Assembly: GCF_009766005.1 (NCBI RefSeq) | Contig: NZ_LMUK01000041.1 | Span: 81,135 to 140,533, forward strand | Reading direction: 5' to 3' | Origin: Bradyrhizobium sp. S69 | Lineage (GTDB): Bacteria; Pseudomonadota; Alphaproteobacteria; Rhizobiales; Xanthobacteraceae | Length of the DNA: 59,399 nt | Part shown: piece by piece, positions 25,686 through 33,945 of the stretch | Layout of the letters: every line of letters begins with the position of its first letter | Position numbering within the stretch: the first letter of the stretch is position 1 | Made by a program: the position numbers and the translations under genes | The notes under the pieces: generated by a model | Databases searched by the model: none | Told to the model about the DNA's origin: nothing | What the model saw: the letters and a program-made list of their open reading frames with translations, nothing else

Positions 25686-25946
25686 ATGCTGAAGAGTTAC
25701 CAGGCGGATGGCCCGCGCAAAGTTCTCCTCAAGGACGGAGTGATCCACTTCCAGGACACCAGCATCGGATGTTTCGTGCTGAACATCTCGACCGGCGGCG
25801 CCGGGCTCGTTCTCGACAGCGACGTTCCGCTTCCCTTCTCGTTTGATCTCGAAATCGACGGCGAACAGATCCGCCGGCGCTGTCTAGTGGTGTGGCGTAA
25901 CGATTGTCTCCTCGGCGTGTCGTTTAACCTGGATCGCCGGTCCTGA
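25686..25946 (+). CDS. PilZ-like domain protein
   Basis: A short protein (86 residues from the ATG) whose segments RKVLLKDGVIHF, CFVLNISTGGAGL and RRRCLVVWRNDCLLGVSF match the PilZ fold, which binds cyclic-di-GMP through an RxxxR and a (D/N)xSxxG motif. Here the second appears as NISTGG, and an Arg pair precedes VLL, so binding is plausible though the canonical spacing is shortened. GTG codons at 25632 and 25647 would give longer versions; the true start is unsure. It directly follows the TadG-like gene, suggesting second-messenger control of the pilus. Confidence 0.65.
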   Translation: MLKSYQADGPRKVLLKDGVIHFQDTSIGCFVLNISTGGAGLVLDSDVPLPFSFDLEIDGEQIRRRCLVVWRNDCLLGVSFNLDRRS

Positions 25947-25971
25947 ACTCGAACCCAACTGGATTTTGAAA

Positions 25972-26379
25972 ATGGAAAACTCTCCCATGGAATTAAATGC
26001 CAGCCGGAAACGATCGGTGATCGTGAAAAAACGGCGAACCAGCATCAGCCTCGAAGACAGCTTCTGGAACAGCCTTCACGCCATCGTCCAGATGGAAAAG
26101 GTGACCATCGGCGATTTCATCGACAAGGTCGCGCGTCAACGCGCCACGCCGAACTTGTCATCCAGCCTGCGCGTCGCCGTGCTGGAATATTATCGGCACC
26201 TCGCGATCGACAATGCCGTCGTTGGCGGCCCGAGCATGCCCCTCCCTTCGCAAGGCACCGATGATCCATCCCGGAAAGCCGATCAGGGCTCGGGTCTCGA
26301 TCGGCTCACCGATTCCTGGAACGGCATGGAGCGGCGCCGCAATCCGTGCACCGGAATGAGGCACGAAACCAACCGGTAG
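25972..26379 (+). CDS. ribbon-helix-helix domain protein
   Basis: About 135 residues. The central part VVIKKRR-type basic patch followed by TSISLEDSFWNSLHAIVQ and TIGDFIDKVARQR matches the RHH_4 domain found in alphaproteobacteria, a small DNA-binding or protein-interaction fold. The C-terminal 50 residues are polar and probably unstructured. No ribosome site is strong; starts at 25972 and 25987 are both possible. It follows the PilZ gene by about 25 bases and may be in the same transcript as the pilus genes. A 9-bp GC-rich hairpin (26410-26430) follows. Confidence 0.72.
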   Translation: MENSPMELNASRKRSVIVKKRRTSISLEDSFWNSLHAIVQMEKVTIGDFIDKVARQRATPNLSSSLRVAVLEYYRHLAIDNAVVGGPSMPLPSQGTDDPSRKADQGSGLDRLTDSWNGMERRRNPCTGMRHETNR

Positions 26380-26409
26380 AGCCGGCCCCCGCCACAATGC
26401 AATGCCGCA

Positions 26410-26430
26410 GGCGGCCCAGCATGGGCCGCC
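26410..26430 (+). terminator. stem-loop after the RHH gene
   Basis: GGCGGCCCA and TGGGCCGCC form a perfect 9-bp stem with a three-base loop, 31 bases after the stop. A T-run is lacking. Confidence 0.45.
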
Positions 26431-26538
26431 CCGGTACTTGCATCATCGTACCAGCGCCTAACCGACAATCTTCCGGTCCAACCCGCTTGGCCCAACCCGC
26501 CTTGGCGTGTATCAGAAGCGACAATTCGCTTCCCGAAC

Positions 26539-27600
26539 ATGCTGGACCGACGATTGCCGCAAAATCCTCCCATTAAACCCTTCATGGAAGTACTTTCGGG
26601 GCGCCGTCAGGCGGTGCCGCCGATCTGGATGATGCGGCAGGCCGGCCGATATCTGCCGGAATATCGCGAATTGCGCGCCAAGGCAGGCGGCTTTCTCGAT
26701 CTGTGCTTCACGCCGGAATACGCCGCCGAAATCACGCTGCAGCCGATCCGCCGCTTCAACTTCGACGCCGCAATCATCTTCTCGGATATCCTGGTCATTC
26801 CCCATGCGCTCGGCCGCGCCGTACGTTTCGAGGCCGGCGAAGGCCCACGGCTCGATCCGCTGGACACCGCGGCGAAGGTTTCGACGCTGGCGGCGGATGC
26901 CGACTTCGGCAAACTCGAGCCGGTCTATGAGGCGCTGCGCCGGGTGCGCCGCGAACTCGATTCCACGATCGCGCTGATCGGTTTCTGCGGCGCGCCGTGG
27001 ACGGTGGCCACCTACATGGTAGCCGGGCAAGGCACGCCGGATCAGGCCCCGGCGCGCATGATGGCCTATCGCGAGCCGGACGCATTCGCCCGCATCATCG
27101 ACACGCTGGTGGAGAATTCGATTCAATATCTGCTCGGCCAGCTCAAGGCCGGCGCCGATGCGCTGCAGATTTTCGACACCTGGGCCGGCGTGCTGCCGCC
27201 GCGCGAATTCCAGCGATGGTCGATCGAGCCGACCCGGCGCATCGTGGAAGGCGTGCGCCGGCAAGTCCCGGGCGCCAGGATCATCGGCTTTCCCCGCGGC
27301 GCGGCCGCGCAACTGCCGGCCTATATCGAGGCCACCGGCGTCGATGCCGTCAGCATCGACTGGGCAGCCGAACCATCCTTTATCCGCGAGCGGGTGCAAA
27401 ACCGCGTCGCCGTGCAGGGCAATCTCGATCCGCTGGCGCTGATCGCGGGCGGCGACGCGCTCGACCGCTCGATCGACGACGTACTGGCGAATTACGCGGG
27501 TGGCCGATTGATCTTCAACCTCGGCCACGGCATCCAGCAGGAAACCCCGATCGCGCATGTCGAGCAGATGCTGAAGCGGGTGCGCGCATATAAGGGCTGA
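26539..27600 (+). CDS. hemE: uroporphyrinogen decarboxylase
   Basis: The 353-residue product has all family landmarks: PPIWMMRQAGRYLPEYRELR at the start, DAAIIFSDILVIPHALG with the catalytic Asp, and the TIM-barrel closing motif FNLGHGIQQETPIAHV. It converts uroporphyrinogen III to coproporphyrinogen III in haem synthesis in the cytoplasm. Its stop abuts hemC on the opposite strand, so the two haem genes are tail to tail. The ATG at 26539 follows a 7-bp inverted repeat (26515-26532) with no clear ribosome site. Confidence 0.95.
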   Translation: MLDRRLPQNPPIKPFMEVLSGRRQAVPPIWMMRQAGRYLPEYRELRAKAGGFLDLCFTPEYAAEITLQPIRRFNFDAAIIFSDILVIPHALGRAVRFEAGEGPRLDPLDTAAKVSTLAADADFGKLEPVYEALRRVRRELDSTIALIGFCGAPWTVATYMVAGQGTPDQAPARMMAYREPDAFARIIDTLVENSIQYLLGQLKAGADALQIFDTWAGVLPPREFQRWSIEPTRRIVEGVRRQVPGARIIGFPRGAAAQLPAYIEATGVDAVSIDWAAEPSFIRERVQNRVAVQGNLDPLALIAGGDALDRSIDDVLANYAGGRLIFNLGHGIQQETPIAHVEQMLKRVRAYKG

Positions 27601-28584
27601 TCACACCGGCCGGCTGCGCGCGATGATGTCGGCGGCGCCCTTGTCCAGGAGATCGAGACCGACCGCGCGGCCGAGTTCGCGTGGGCGGTCCGCGGGGCCG
27701 GAGCGCGAGGCCTCGATGAACACGCCGCCATCGAGGTCGAGCACCGAAGCCGTCAGCGACATTGTCGCGCCCTTGATCGTGGAAAATCCCGCGATCGGCG
27801 AATTGCAATGGCCGTTGAGCACCCACAACACCTCGCGCTCGGCATCGGCGCTTTGGCGCGCGGCGGCGTCATCGATCAACGATAGAAGTCGCCGCGTTTG
27901 CCAATCCTGCGCGGCGCATTCCACCGCGACGATGCCCTGCCCCGCCGCCGGCAGCATTTCCTGCACCGAAAACTGATAGGCGATACGGCCCGCCAGGCCG
28001 ACGCGCTCGAGCCCCGAGCGCGCCATGATCAGCGCGTCCGCCGGTCCGACCGCGCCGCCGTCAGGCAGCCGCTGCAATTCCAGGGCATCGAGCTTGCGCA
28101 CGCGGGTGTCGGCGGCGCCGCGATAATGGATCACCTCGATCTCGGGAAACAGCCGCCGCGCATAGGCTGCGCGCCGCACCGCGTTGGTGCCGATCTTGAA
28201 CCCCTTGCCGCGCGTTTTCCGGATCTGGTCGATCGATACCCCGGCGCGCACGACCAGCACGTCTTCAGCCGGATCGCGCGCCAGCGTGGCGCCGATCACG
28301 AGGCCCGGGGTTTCTTCATTGCCCGGCATGTCCTTGAGCGAATGCATCGCCGCCTGCAATTGCCCCGACAACACCGCCTGGCGGATTTCGGCAACGAAGG
28401 CGCCGCCCTTGCCGCCATGCGGCAACAGTTTGCCGATCTGGTCGGAATCGCCAGTCGTCTCGAACTTGACGATCTCGACGTCGAGGTCGGGCGCGGCCGC
28501 GGTCAGGCGGCGGGCAATCTCCTCGGTTTGCGCCAGCGCCATGGCGCTCTTGCGCGTTCCGATCCGCAGGCGAATTGCCACCAC
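27601..28584 (-). CDS. hemC: porphobilinogen deaminase (hydroxymethylbilane synthase)
   Basis: The 327-residue enzyme joins four porphobilinogens using a dipyrromethane cofactor held by the Cys of VLNGHCNSPIAGF. Other family motifs are IGTRKSAMALAQT, MHSLKDMP and LPAAGQGIVAVEC. It is slightly longer than the usual 310 residues. It is convergent with hemE without a gap. The start is a GTG (MVAIRLRIGTRK, second codon also GTG); the following motif fixes the N-terminus to within a few residues. Confidence 0.95.
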   Translation of the reverse strand: MVAIRLRIGTRKSAMALAQTEEIARRLTAAAPDLDVEIVKFETTGDSDQIGKLLPHGGKGGAFVAEIRQAVLSGQLQAAMHSLKDMPGNEETPGLVIGATLARDPAEDVLVVRAGVSIDQIRKTRGKGFKIGTNAVRRAAYARRLFPEIEVIHYRGAADTRVRKLDALELQRLPDGGAVGPADALIMARSGLERVGLAGRIAYQFSVQEMLPAAGQGIVAVECAAQDWQTRRLLSLIDDAAARQSADAEREVLWVLNGHCNSPIAGFSTIKGATMSLTASVLDLDGGVFIEASRSGPADRPRELGRAVGLDLLDKGAADIIARSRPV

Positions 28585-28687
28585 TCATGCTCCATTCGAG
28601 GCCGCGCCAAAATGACGCCCCCTCCGCGGCCGGCACGATAAAACCAGCGGGCCCGGGAAGCAAACGCGGCCCCCGAGAGCGCCGGCG

Positions 28688-30328
28688 TTACCGCGCGTCC
28701 TCCAAAATCATGTCGGAGGCTTTTTCGGCGATCATGATGACCGGCGCGTTGGTATTGCCCGACACCAGGTCCGGCATGACCGAACAGTCGACCACGCGCA
28801 AGCCTTCGATGCCGCGCACCCGGAGCCGCTGATCGACCACGGCCAGCGGATCGTTGCCCATCCGGCAGGTCGAGGTCGGGTGGTAGATCGTGCTGCCGCG
28901 CTGGCGGCAATAGGCCAATAGCTCCTCGTCGGTCGCAACCTTCGGGCCGGGGTCGTACTCATCGACCACATAGGGTTTCAGCGCCGGCGCACGCAGGATA
29001 TTGCGCAGGATCTTCAGGCCTTCGACAGTGGTGGTGCGGTCGGTCTCGGTGGCGAGATAGTTGATGCGGATTTCCGGCGGCACGGTCGGATCCGCGCTTT
29101 TGATGCGCAGCGAGCCGCGGCTCTCGGGACGGAGCTGACAGACCGAAGCGGTGAAGCCGGAAAACGCGTGCAGCTTCTCTCCCATCTTGTCGGTCGAGAA
29201 GGGCAGGAAGTGAACCTGGATATCCGGCGTCGCCAAACGCGGATTGGTCTTGAAGAACGCCCCGGAGGTGCCGGCGGCGATGGTCAACGGGCCGGTGCGC
29301 GACAGCGCATATTGCACACCGGTCATGATCTGGCGGACCGGACTGGCGACCACATCGTTGAGCGTGATCTTTTTCGCGCAGCGCATCACGATCCTGACTT
29401 GCATGTGATCCTGCAGATCGCTGCCGACGCCGGGCGCATCGAGCACGACGCCGATGCCGTGCTTGTTGAGGAGATCCGAAGGACCCACGCCGGACAGTTG
29501 CAGCAATTGCGGCGAATTATACGCGCCACTTGAGACCAGGATTTCCCGCCGCGCCCGCGCCGTCTTGACGGTGCTGCCTTGCCGGTACTCGACGGCCCGG
29601 GCACGACGTCCCTCGAACAGGATGCGCTGCGCCAGCGCCGAGGTCTCGATATGCAGATTGCTTCGGCCTCGCGCTGGGCGAAGATACGAAAACGCCGCGC
29701 TGGCGCGCCGGCCACGCTGCGTCGTGGTCTGGAACCAGCCGGCGCCTTCCTGGCTCACGCCGTTGAAATCCGGATTGGTGGGAATGCCGGCTTCCGCGGC
29801 CGCCGTGATGAACGCACCGGAAAGCGGATCGGCATGGCGTGAATCGGACACCGGCAATGGCCCGCCGGCGCCGTGGAAATCATCCGCGCCGCGTTGCTGG
29901 TTTTCCGCCTTCTTGAAATACGGCAGCACGTCGTCATAGCCCCATCCGGCATTGCCGCGCTGCCGCCAGCGATCGTAATCCTGGTGCTGGCCGCGGACAT
30001 ACAACAGGCCGTTGATCGAGCTCGATCCGCCCAACACCTTGCCGCGCGGCTGAAACACGCTTCGGCCGTCAAGGCCCGGCTCCGGCTCGGTCTGGTACAT
30101 CCAGTTGACGGTCTTGTCCTTGAACAGCTTGCCGTATCCGAGCGGCACATGGATCCAGAGGTTGGTGTCTTTTGGACCGGCCTCCAGCAGCAGCACCGAG
30201 CTCTTGCCATCGGCACTGAGGCGATTGGCGAGCACGCAACCGGCCGATCCTGCGCCGACGATGATGTAGTCGTATTCGAGTGTCGACGCGTTGTTTCCCG
30301 ACGCGTGGGAGGCCGTTGTGCCATTCAT
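28688..30328 (-). CDS. GMC family oxidoreductase (choline dehydrogenase-like)
   Basis: The 546-residue flavoprotein has the FAD motif YIIVGAGSAGCVLANRL, the GMC signatures GGSSSINGLLYVRG and SSGAYNSPQLLQLSGVGP, and the C-terminal catalytic region STCRMGNDPLAVVDQRLRV with the His/Asn pair region intact. Substrates are alcohols or polyols; choline dehydrogenase and aromatic alcohol oxidases look similar, and there is no bet operon here to support choline. It lies between hemC and bioB on the same strand, with about 50 bases to bioB. Confidence 0.88.
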   Translation of the reverse strand: MNGTTASHASGNNASTLEYDYIIVGAGSAGCVLANRLSADGKSSVLLLEAGPKDTNLWIHVPLGYGKLFKDKTVNWMYQTEPEPGLDGRSVFQPRGKVLGGSSSINGLLYVRGQHQDYDRWRQRGNAGWGYDDVLPYFKKAENQQRGADDFHGAGGPLPVSDSRHADPLSGAFITAAAEAGIPTNPDFNGVSQEGAGWFQTTTQRGRRASAAFSYLRPARGRSNLHIETSALAQRILFEGRRARAVEYRQGSTVKTARARREILVSSGAYNSPQLLQLSGVGPSDLLNKHGIGVVLDAPGVGSDLQDHMQVRIVMRCAKKITLNDVVASPVRQIMTGVQYALSRTGPLTIAAGTSGAFFKTNPRLATPDIQVHFLPFSTDKMGEKLHAFSGFTASVCQLRPESRGSLRIKSADPTVPPEIRINYLATETDRTTTVEGLKILRNILRAPALKPYVVDEYDPGPKVATDEELLAYCRQRGSTIYHPTSTCRMGNDPLAVVDQRLRVRGIEGLRVVDCSVMPDLVSGNTNAPVIMIAEKASDMILEDAR

Positions 30329-30377
30329 GTCTTGTTTTCGTTTCTTCCCGGTAGAGATTTATCGAGGCACGTCGCCG

Positions 30378-31439
30378 TTACGGCGCGCCTTCCTGTCCCA
30401 TCGGCTCCAGCTCCATCGGCTGCAACCCGAGCCGGCGGAACAGATCCATATCCTTGTCGTTTTCGGGATTGCCCGCCGTCAGCAAGGTGTCGCCGACGAA
30501 GATCGAATTGGCGCCGGCAAAGAAACACAGCGCTTGCATCTCATCCGTCATCGCGGTGCGCCCGGCGGACAACCGCACCACCGATTCCGGCATCATGATC
30601 CTGGCCGTCGCGACAGTACGCACAAAATCGATCGGCGAAATCGGCGTCGCATCCGCCAGCGGCGTGCCGGGGATCGGAATCAGCATGTTGATCGGAACGC
30701 TCTCCGGATGCTCCGGAAGATTGGCCAGCGTGGTCAGCATCGCGATGCGGTCGTCGGCCAGTTCGCCCATGCCGACGATGCCGCCGCAGCACACCTTCAT
30801 GCCGGCGGCGCGGACGTTATCGAGGGTCTCGAGCCGGTCGGTGAAATTCCGCGTGGTGATGATCTCGCTGTAATAGCGCTCGGAGGTATCGATGTTGTGA
30901 TTGTAGTAATCGAGGCCGGCGTGGCTCAGTTGTTCGGATTGCGCGCGATCGAGCATGCCGAGCGTCATGCAGGTTTCCATCCCGAGCGCCTTGACGCCCT
31001 TCACCATCGCAACGACGGCCTCCATATCGCGGGGCTTGGGGTTGCGCCAGGCCGCGCCCATGCAATAGCGGGTCGCACCGGCGTCGCGCGCCGTGCGGGC
31101 TTCCGCGATGACACGCTCGACTTCCATCAGCTTGGAGGCCGACAGGCCCGATTCGTGATGCACGGATTGGCTGCAATAAGCGCAATCCTCCGGACATCCA
31201 CCGGTCTTGATGCTCAACAGCCGGCTGAGCTGAACCCTGTTCGGGTCGAAGTTCTCACGGTGCACGGTCTGCGCCCGAAACAGCAGGTCGTTGAACGGCA
31301 GATTGTAGAGTGCCGCGGCTTCCTCGACGGTCCAAATCTTGGAAGAGCTTGTTTTGGAAGAGTTTGGCTCGCGAAGGTCAGGGCGGGACGCCTGGGAGGG
31401 GTGGTCGAGGGCGGTTTGTTCGTAGTTCGCAAGCGTCAT
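30378..31439 (-). CDS. bioB: biotin synthase
   Basis: The 353-residue radical-SAM enzyme has the CPEDCAYCSQS cluster motif, SIKTGGCP, the second-cluster ligands (YNHNIDTS region) and IPGTPL-type end motifs. It inserts sulfur into dethiobiotin. The ATG at 31439, with GGAGAG seven bases before, is chosen over a longer frame starting at 31571. Residues 14-30 (SSKTSSSK) come from a 15-bp DNA repeat and are not part of the family core. No other bio genes are nearby. Confidence 0.94.
   Translation of the reverse strand: MTLANYEQTALDHPSQASRPDLREPNSSKTSSSKIWTVEEAAALYNLPFNDLLFRAQTVHRENFDPNRVQLSRLLSIKTGGCPEDCAYCSQSVHHESGLSASKLMEVERVIAEARTARDAGATRYCMGAAWRNPKPRDMEAVVAMVKGVKALGMETCMTLGMLDRAQSEQLSHAGLDYYNHNIDTSERYYSEIITTRNFTDRLETLDNVRAAGMKVCCGGIVGMGELADDRIAMLTTLANLPEHPESVPINMLIPIPGTPLADATPISPIDFVRTVATARIMMPESVVRLSAGRTAMTDEMQALCFFAGANSIFVGDTLLTAGNPENDKDMDLFRRLGLQPMELEPMGQEGAP
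31345..31375 (-). repeat. 15-bp tandem duplication in the bioB leader region
   Basis: CTCTTCCAA recurs at a 15-bp period on the minus strand in the non-conserved N-terminal codons of bioB. It is shorter than the other arrays but follows the same pattern: short in-frame repeat at a gene edge. Confidence 0.6.
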
Positions 31440-31624
31440 GATCTCTCCGAGGGCGCGGTTTCGGCGGTGAAACTCTAGCCACCACCCCGCAAAGTCAAGC
31501 GCCTGGGCCCGAGGCTGCGCGCCGAGCTTTTGAGACCCGTTTCTCAACGGGGCAGGTATCTCGGAAAGCATCTTGTGCAGTGCAGCATCGCCCCCTAGAT
31601 AGCTGCTTCAGCGAGGTGCGCTAC

Positions 31625-32881
31625 GTGACCGACGTCAATGCCAATGGTTGGGTTTCATCGACCCACCGCCCGATGGGCTTTCCCGAATTCGTCATCGTGA
31701 TCGCCTCGATCATGGCGTTGAATCCGCTGGCGATGGACATGATGCTGCCGGCGCTGCCGAACATCGCCTCGGCATTCCACATCGAGGCCGCCAACCGGCC
31801 GCAGATGGTGTTGTCGACCTTCCTGATCGGGTTCGGCGTCGGCCAATTCGTGATGGGGCCGTTGTCGGACCGGTTCGGACGCCGTCCGGTACTGATCGAC
31901 GGCATGGCTTTGTATTGTATCGCCAGCGTGCTCGCGATCACCGCGTCCTCCTTCGAGATGCTGCTGCTGGCGCGGGTGCTGGAGGGATTGGGAACCTCCG
32001 CCACCCGCGTGATCGCGACCACGATCGTGCGCGACTGCTACGCCGGGCGCCGCATGGCCAGCGTGATGTCACTGGCGATGATGGTTTTCATCGCGGTTCC
32101 CGTGATCGCGCCGTCGTTCGGCCAGGCGGTGATGCTGCTGACGCAGTGGCGCGGCATCTTCGTCGTGCTGACGATCTACGGAATCCTGGCGCTGATCTGG
32201 AGCGCGCTGCGCATGCCGGAGACGCTGGCGGTAGCCGACCGCAAGCCACTGACGGTACGCGACGTCCTCAGTGCGTTCCGCCAGACCATCACCAACCGGC
32301 AGACCATCGGCTACGCGCTCGGGGCGGGTTGCGTGCAGGGAGCGCTGTTTGCCTTCGTGTTTTCGTCGCAGCAGATCTTCACCGGCATCTACCAGCTCGG
32401 GCATTATTTTCCGCTGGCCTTCGCCGCGATGGCGGTTGGCGTGGCCATCGCGGGATTTCTCAATTCGCGCATCGTCGGCAAAGTCGGCATGCGCGTGATC
32501 TCGCATAGCGCGCTGGTCGGGTTCGTTGCGGTCGGCGCCACGATGTTCGTGGCCGAGAAGACCGGCATGCTGCCGCTGGCGCTGTTCATGGCGCTGGGCG
32601 CGCTGATGATGTTTGCGTTCGGCATGGTGTTCGCCAATTTCACCGCGCTGGCGATGGAGCCGCAAGGCCATATCGCGGGTACCGCCTCATCTTTATATGG
32701 CTCGATCACGACAATGCTCGGGATCGGCATCGGCACCGTGATCGGCCAGGACTATAACGGGACGCTGCTGCCGTTCGCGACCGGGTTTTTCCTGTGCGCG
32801 CTGGCGGCGCTGGCCGTTGTCGCAGTCGCCGAAAAAGGCCGTTTGTTCAGGCCCCATCAAGCCGTGCCGGATCGCGCCTGA
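31625..32881 (+). CDS. MFS transporter, Bcr/CflA family
   Basis: About 418 residues with twelve hydrophobic segments. Motifs fit the Bcr/CflA drug-resistance clade: LNPLAMDMMLPALPNIASAF after helix 1, GPLSDRFGRRPVLIDG between helices 2 and 3, and LEGLGTSATRVIATTIVRD. It would export sulfonamide-like drugs, amino-acid derivatives or similar compounds by proton antiport. GTG at 31625 is favoured (GCGAGG nine bases before); an in-frame GTG at 31580 is also possible. Confidence 0.85.
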   Translation: MTDVNANGWVSSTHRPMGFPEFVIVIASIMALNPLAMDMMLPALPNIASAFHIEAANRPQMVLSTFLIGFGVGQFVMGPLSDRFGRRPVLIDGMALYCIASVLAITASSFEMLLLARVLEGLGTSATRVIATTIVRDCYAGRRMASVMSLAMMVFIAVPVIAPSFGQAVMLLTQWRGIFVVLTIYGILALIWSALRMPETLAVADRKPLTVRDVLSAFRQTITNRQTIGYALGAGCVQGALFAFVFSSQQIFTGIYQLGHYFPLAFAAMAVGVAIAGFLNSRIVGKVGMRVISHSALVGFVAVGATMFVAEKTGMLPLALFMALGALMMFAFGMVFANFTALAMEPQGHIAGTASSLYGSITTMLGIGIGTVIGQDYNGTLLPFATGFFLCALAALAVVAVAEKGRLFRPHQAVPDRA

Positions 32882-32898
32882 TCATTACCCCCGCGTTT

Positions 32899-33036
32899 AG
32901 AGCGTTTTCGAGCCAACGGGTCGCGCGAATGCGCGCCCGATGACAGGCTCCGTGGGTACCGGTTCGCGTCAAGAAAACGCGTCAAAATAAGAGTCTAGAG
33001 CCTGGTTCTGATTCCATCAGAACCAGAAATGCTCTA
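32899..33036. repeat. Bradyrhizobium-type intergenic repeat, copy 1
   Basis: The block contains GCGTTTTCGAGCCAACGGG, a central GGTTCGCGTCAAGAAAACGCG and a terminal hairpin TTCTGATTCCATCAGAA. A near-identical copy in opposite orientation is at 35401-35513. It lies just outside the 3' end of the LigI-like hydrolase gene. I recall this sequence type as a highly dispersed intergenic element in Bradyrhizobiaceae. Confidence 0.85.
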
Positions 33037-33906
33037 GGTCGGAAAGCCGTATAGCCGGGCCGGATTGTCGACCAGGATCTTGCGGCGCAGTTGGTCCGAC
33101 GGCGCCCATTCGCCGAGCAGATCGAGAAGCTGGCCGTCATCCGGCATATGCGTTGCGCCGAACAAATTCGGATGCGGCCAGTCGGTGCCCCATACGCAAC
33201 GATCGGGGGCAGCGTCGATGTAGCCTCGCGCCAGTGCTGCGACGTCCTCATAGGGATAACCCTTGACCGAGCTGCGATAGCCCGAAAGTTTTACGTAGGC
33301 TTGGCCCGATTGCAGCAGGCCGACCGCGGCGCGGAATTCTGCACTGGCCGTGCCCCGATCGCCCTGCACGCCGGCCATGTGATCGAGCACCACCGTCACC
33401 GGCAGCTTTCGTATGATCGGGGCCAGATCGGCGATCTGCGCGCCATGGGTGTAAAACTGGATGTGCCAGCCGAGCGGCGCCACCTTGGCGGCGAGGCTTT
33501 CCAGCTGGGCCAGCGGCGTGCCGTTGCCGCTCACCGCATTGAACCGCACCCCGCGCGCGCCTTGCGCATGCATTTGCCTGAGCTGAGCGTCATCCACACT
33601 CTCGTCGATGACCACGACGGCGCGCGAATGATCCCGGCCGAGCAATTCGACGGCATCCAGGGTGCAGCGGTTATCGGTGCCGAAGGTCGAGGGCTGCACG
33701 ATCACCATGCGGTCGATGCCGATGGCGCGCGCCATCGCCTGATAGGCCGGCACGGTCGCTTCCGGCGGCGAGTAGGAACGGCCCGGGCTCAATGGGTAAC
33801 GCTCGTACGGCCCATTGATGTGGAAGTGACAATCGGTTGAGCTGGCCGGCGCCTGCCAACGCGGCGCCGACGTCACCGCGCGAGGCGGCAAACAAGGTTT
33901 TGTCAT
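33034..33906 (-). CDS. amidohydrolase of the LigI/2-pyrone-4,6-dicarboxylate lactonase group
   Basis: The 290-residue protein shows DCHFHINGPYERYPLSPG at the N-terminus, the form found in 2-pyrone-4,6-dicarboxylate hydrolases and their relatives, and a C-terminal WGTDWPHPNLFG with the conserved Asp. It therefore probably opens a lactone or hydrolyses a cyclic acid from aromatic degradation. True LigI works in protocatechuate 4,5-cleavage, for which no other genes occur here; related enzymes act on sugars or other lactones. It is downstream of, and same strand as, an MFS acid transporter. Confidence 0.78.
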   Translation of the reverse strand: MTKPCLPPRAVTSAPRWQAPASSTDCHFHINGPYERYPLSPGRSYSPPEATVPAYQAMARAIGIDRMVIVQPSTFGTDNRCTLDAVELLGRDHSRAVVVIDESVDDAQLRQMHAQGARGVRFNAVSGNGTPLAQLESLAAKVAPLGWHIQFYTHGAQIADLAPIIRKLPVTVVLDHMAGVQGDRGTASAEFRAAVGLLQSGQAYVKLSGYRSSVKGYPYEDVAALARGYIDAAPDRCVWGTDWPHPNLFGATHMPDDGQLLDLLGEWAPSDQLRRKILVDNPARLYGFPT

Positions 33907-33945
33907 ACGAGTTTTTCCTGCGAGTCTATCCTGCGAGCTTATCCT
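33907..33945 (-). repeat. 13-bp tandem repeat across a stop/start boundary
   Basis: Three units (33907-33919, 33920-33932, 33933-33945) of the form GCGAGTYTATCCT cover the last codons and stop of the MFS gene and the 20-base gap to the hydrolase start. The period is not a multiple of three, but only the last unit is coding. Confidence 0.85.
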
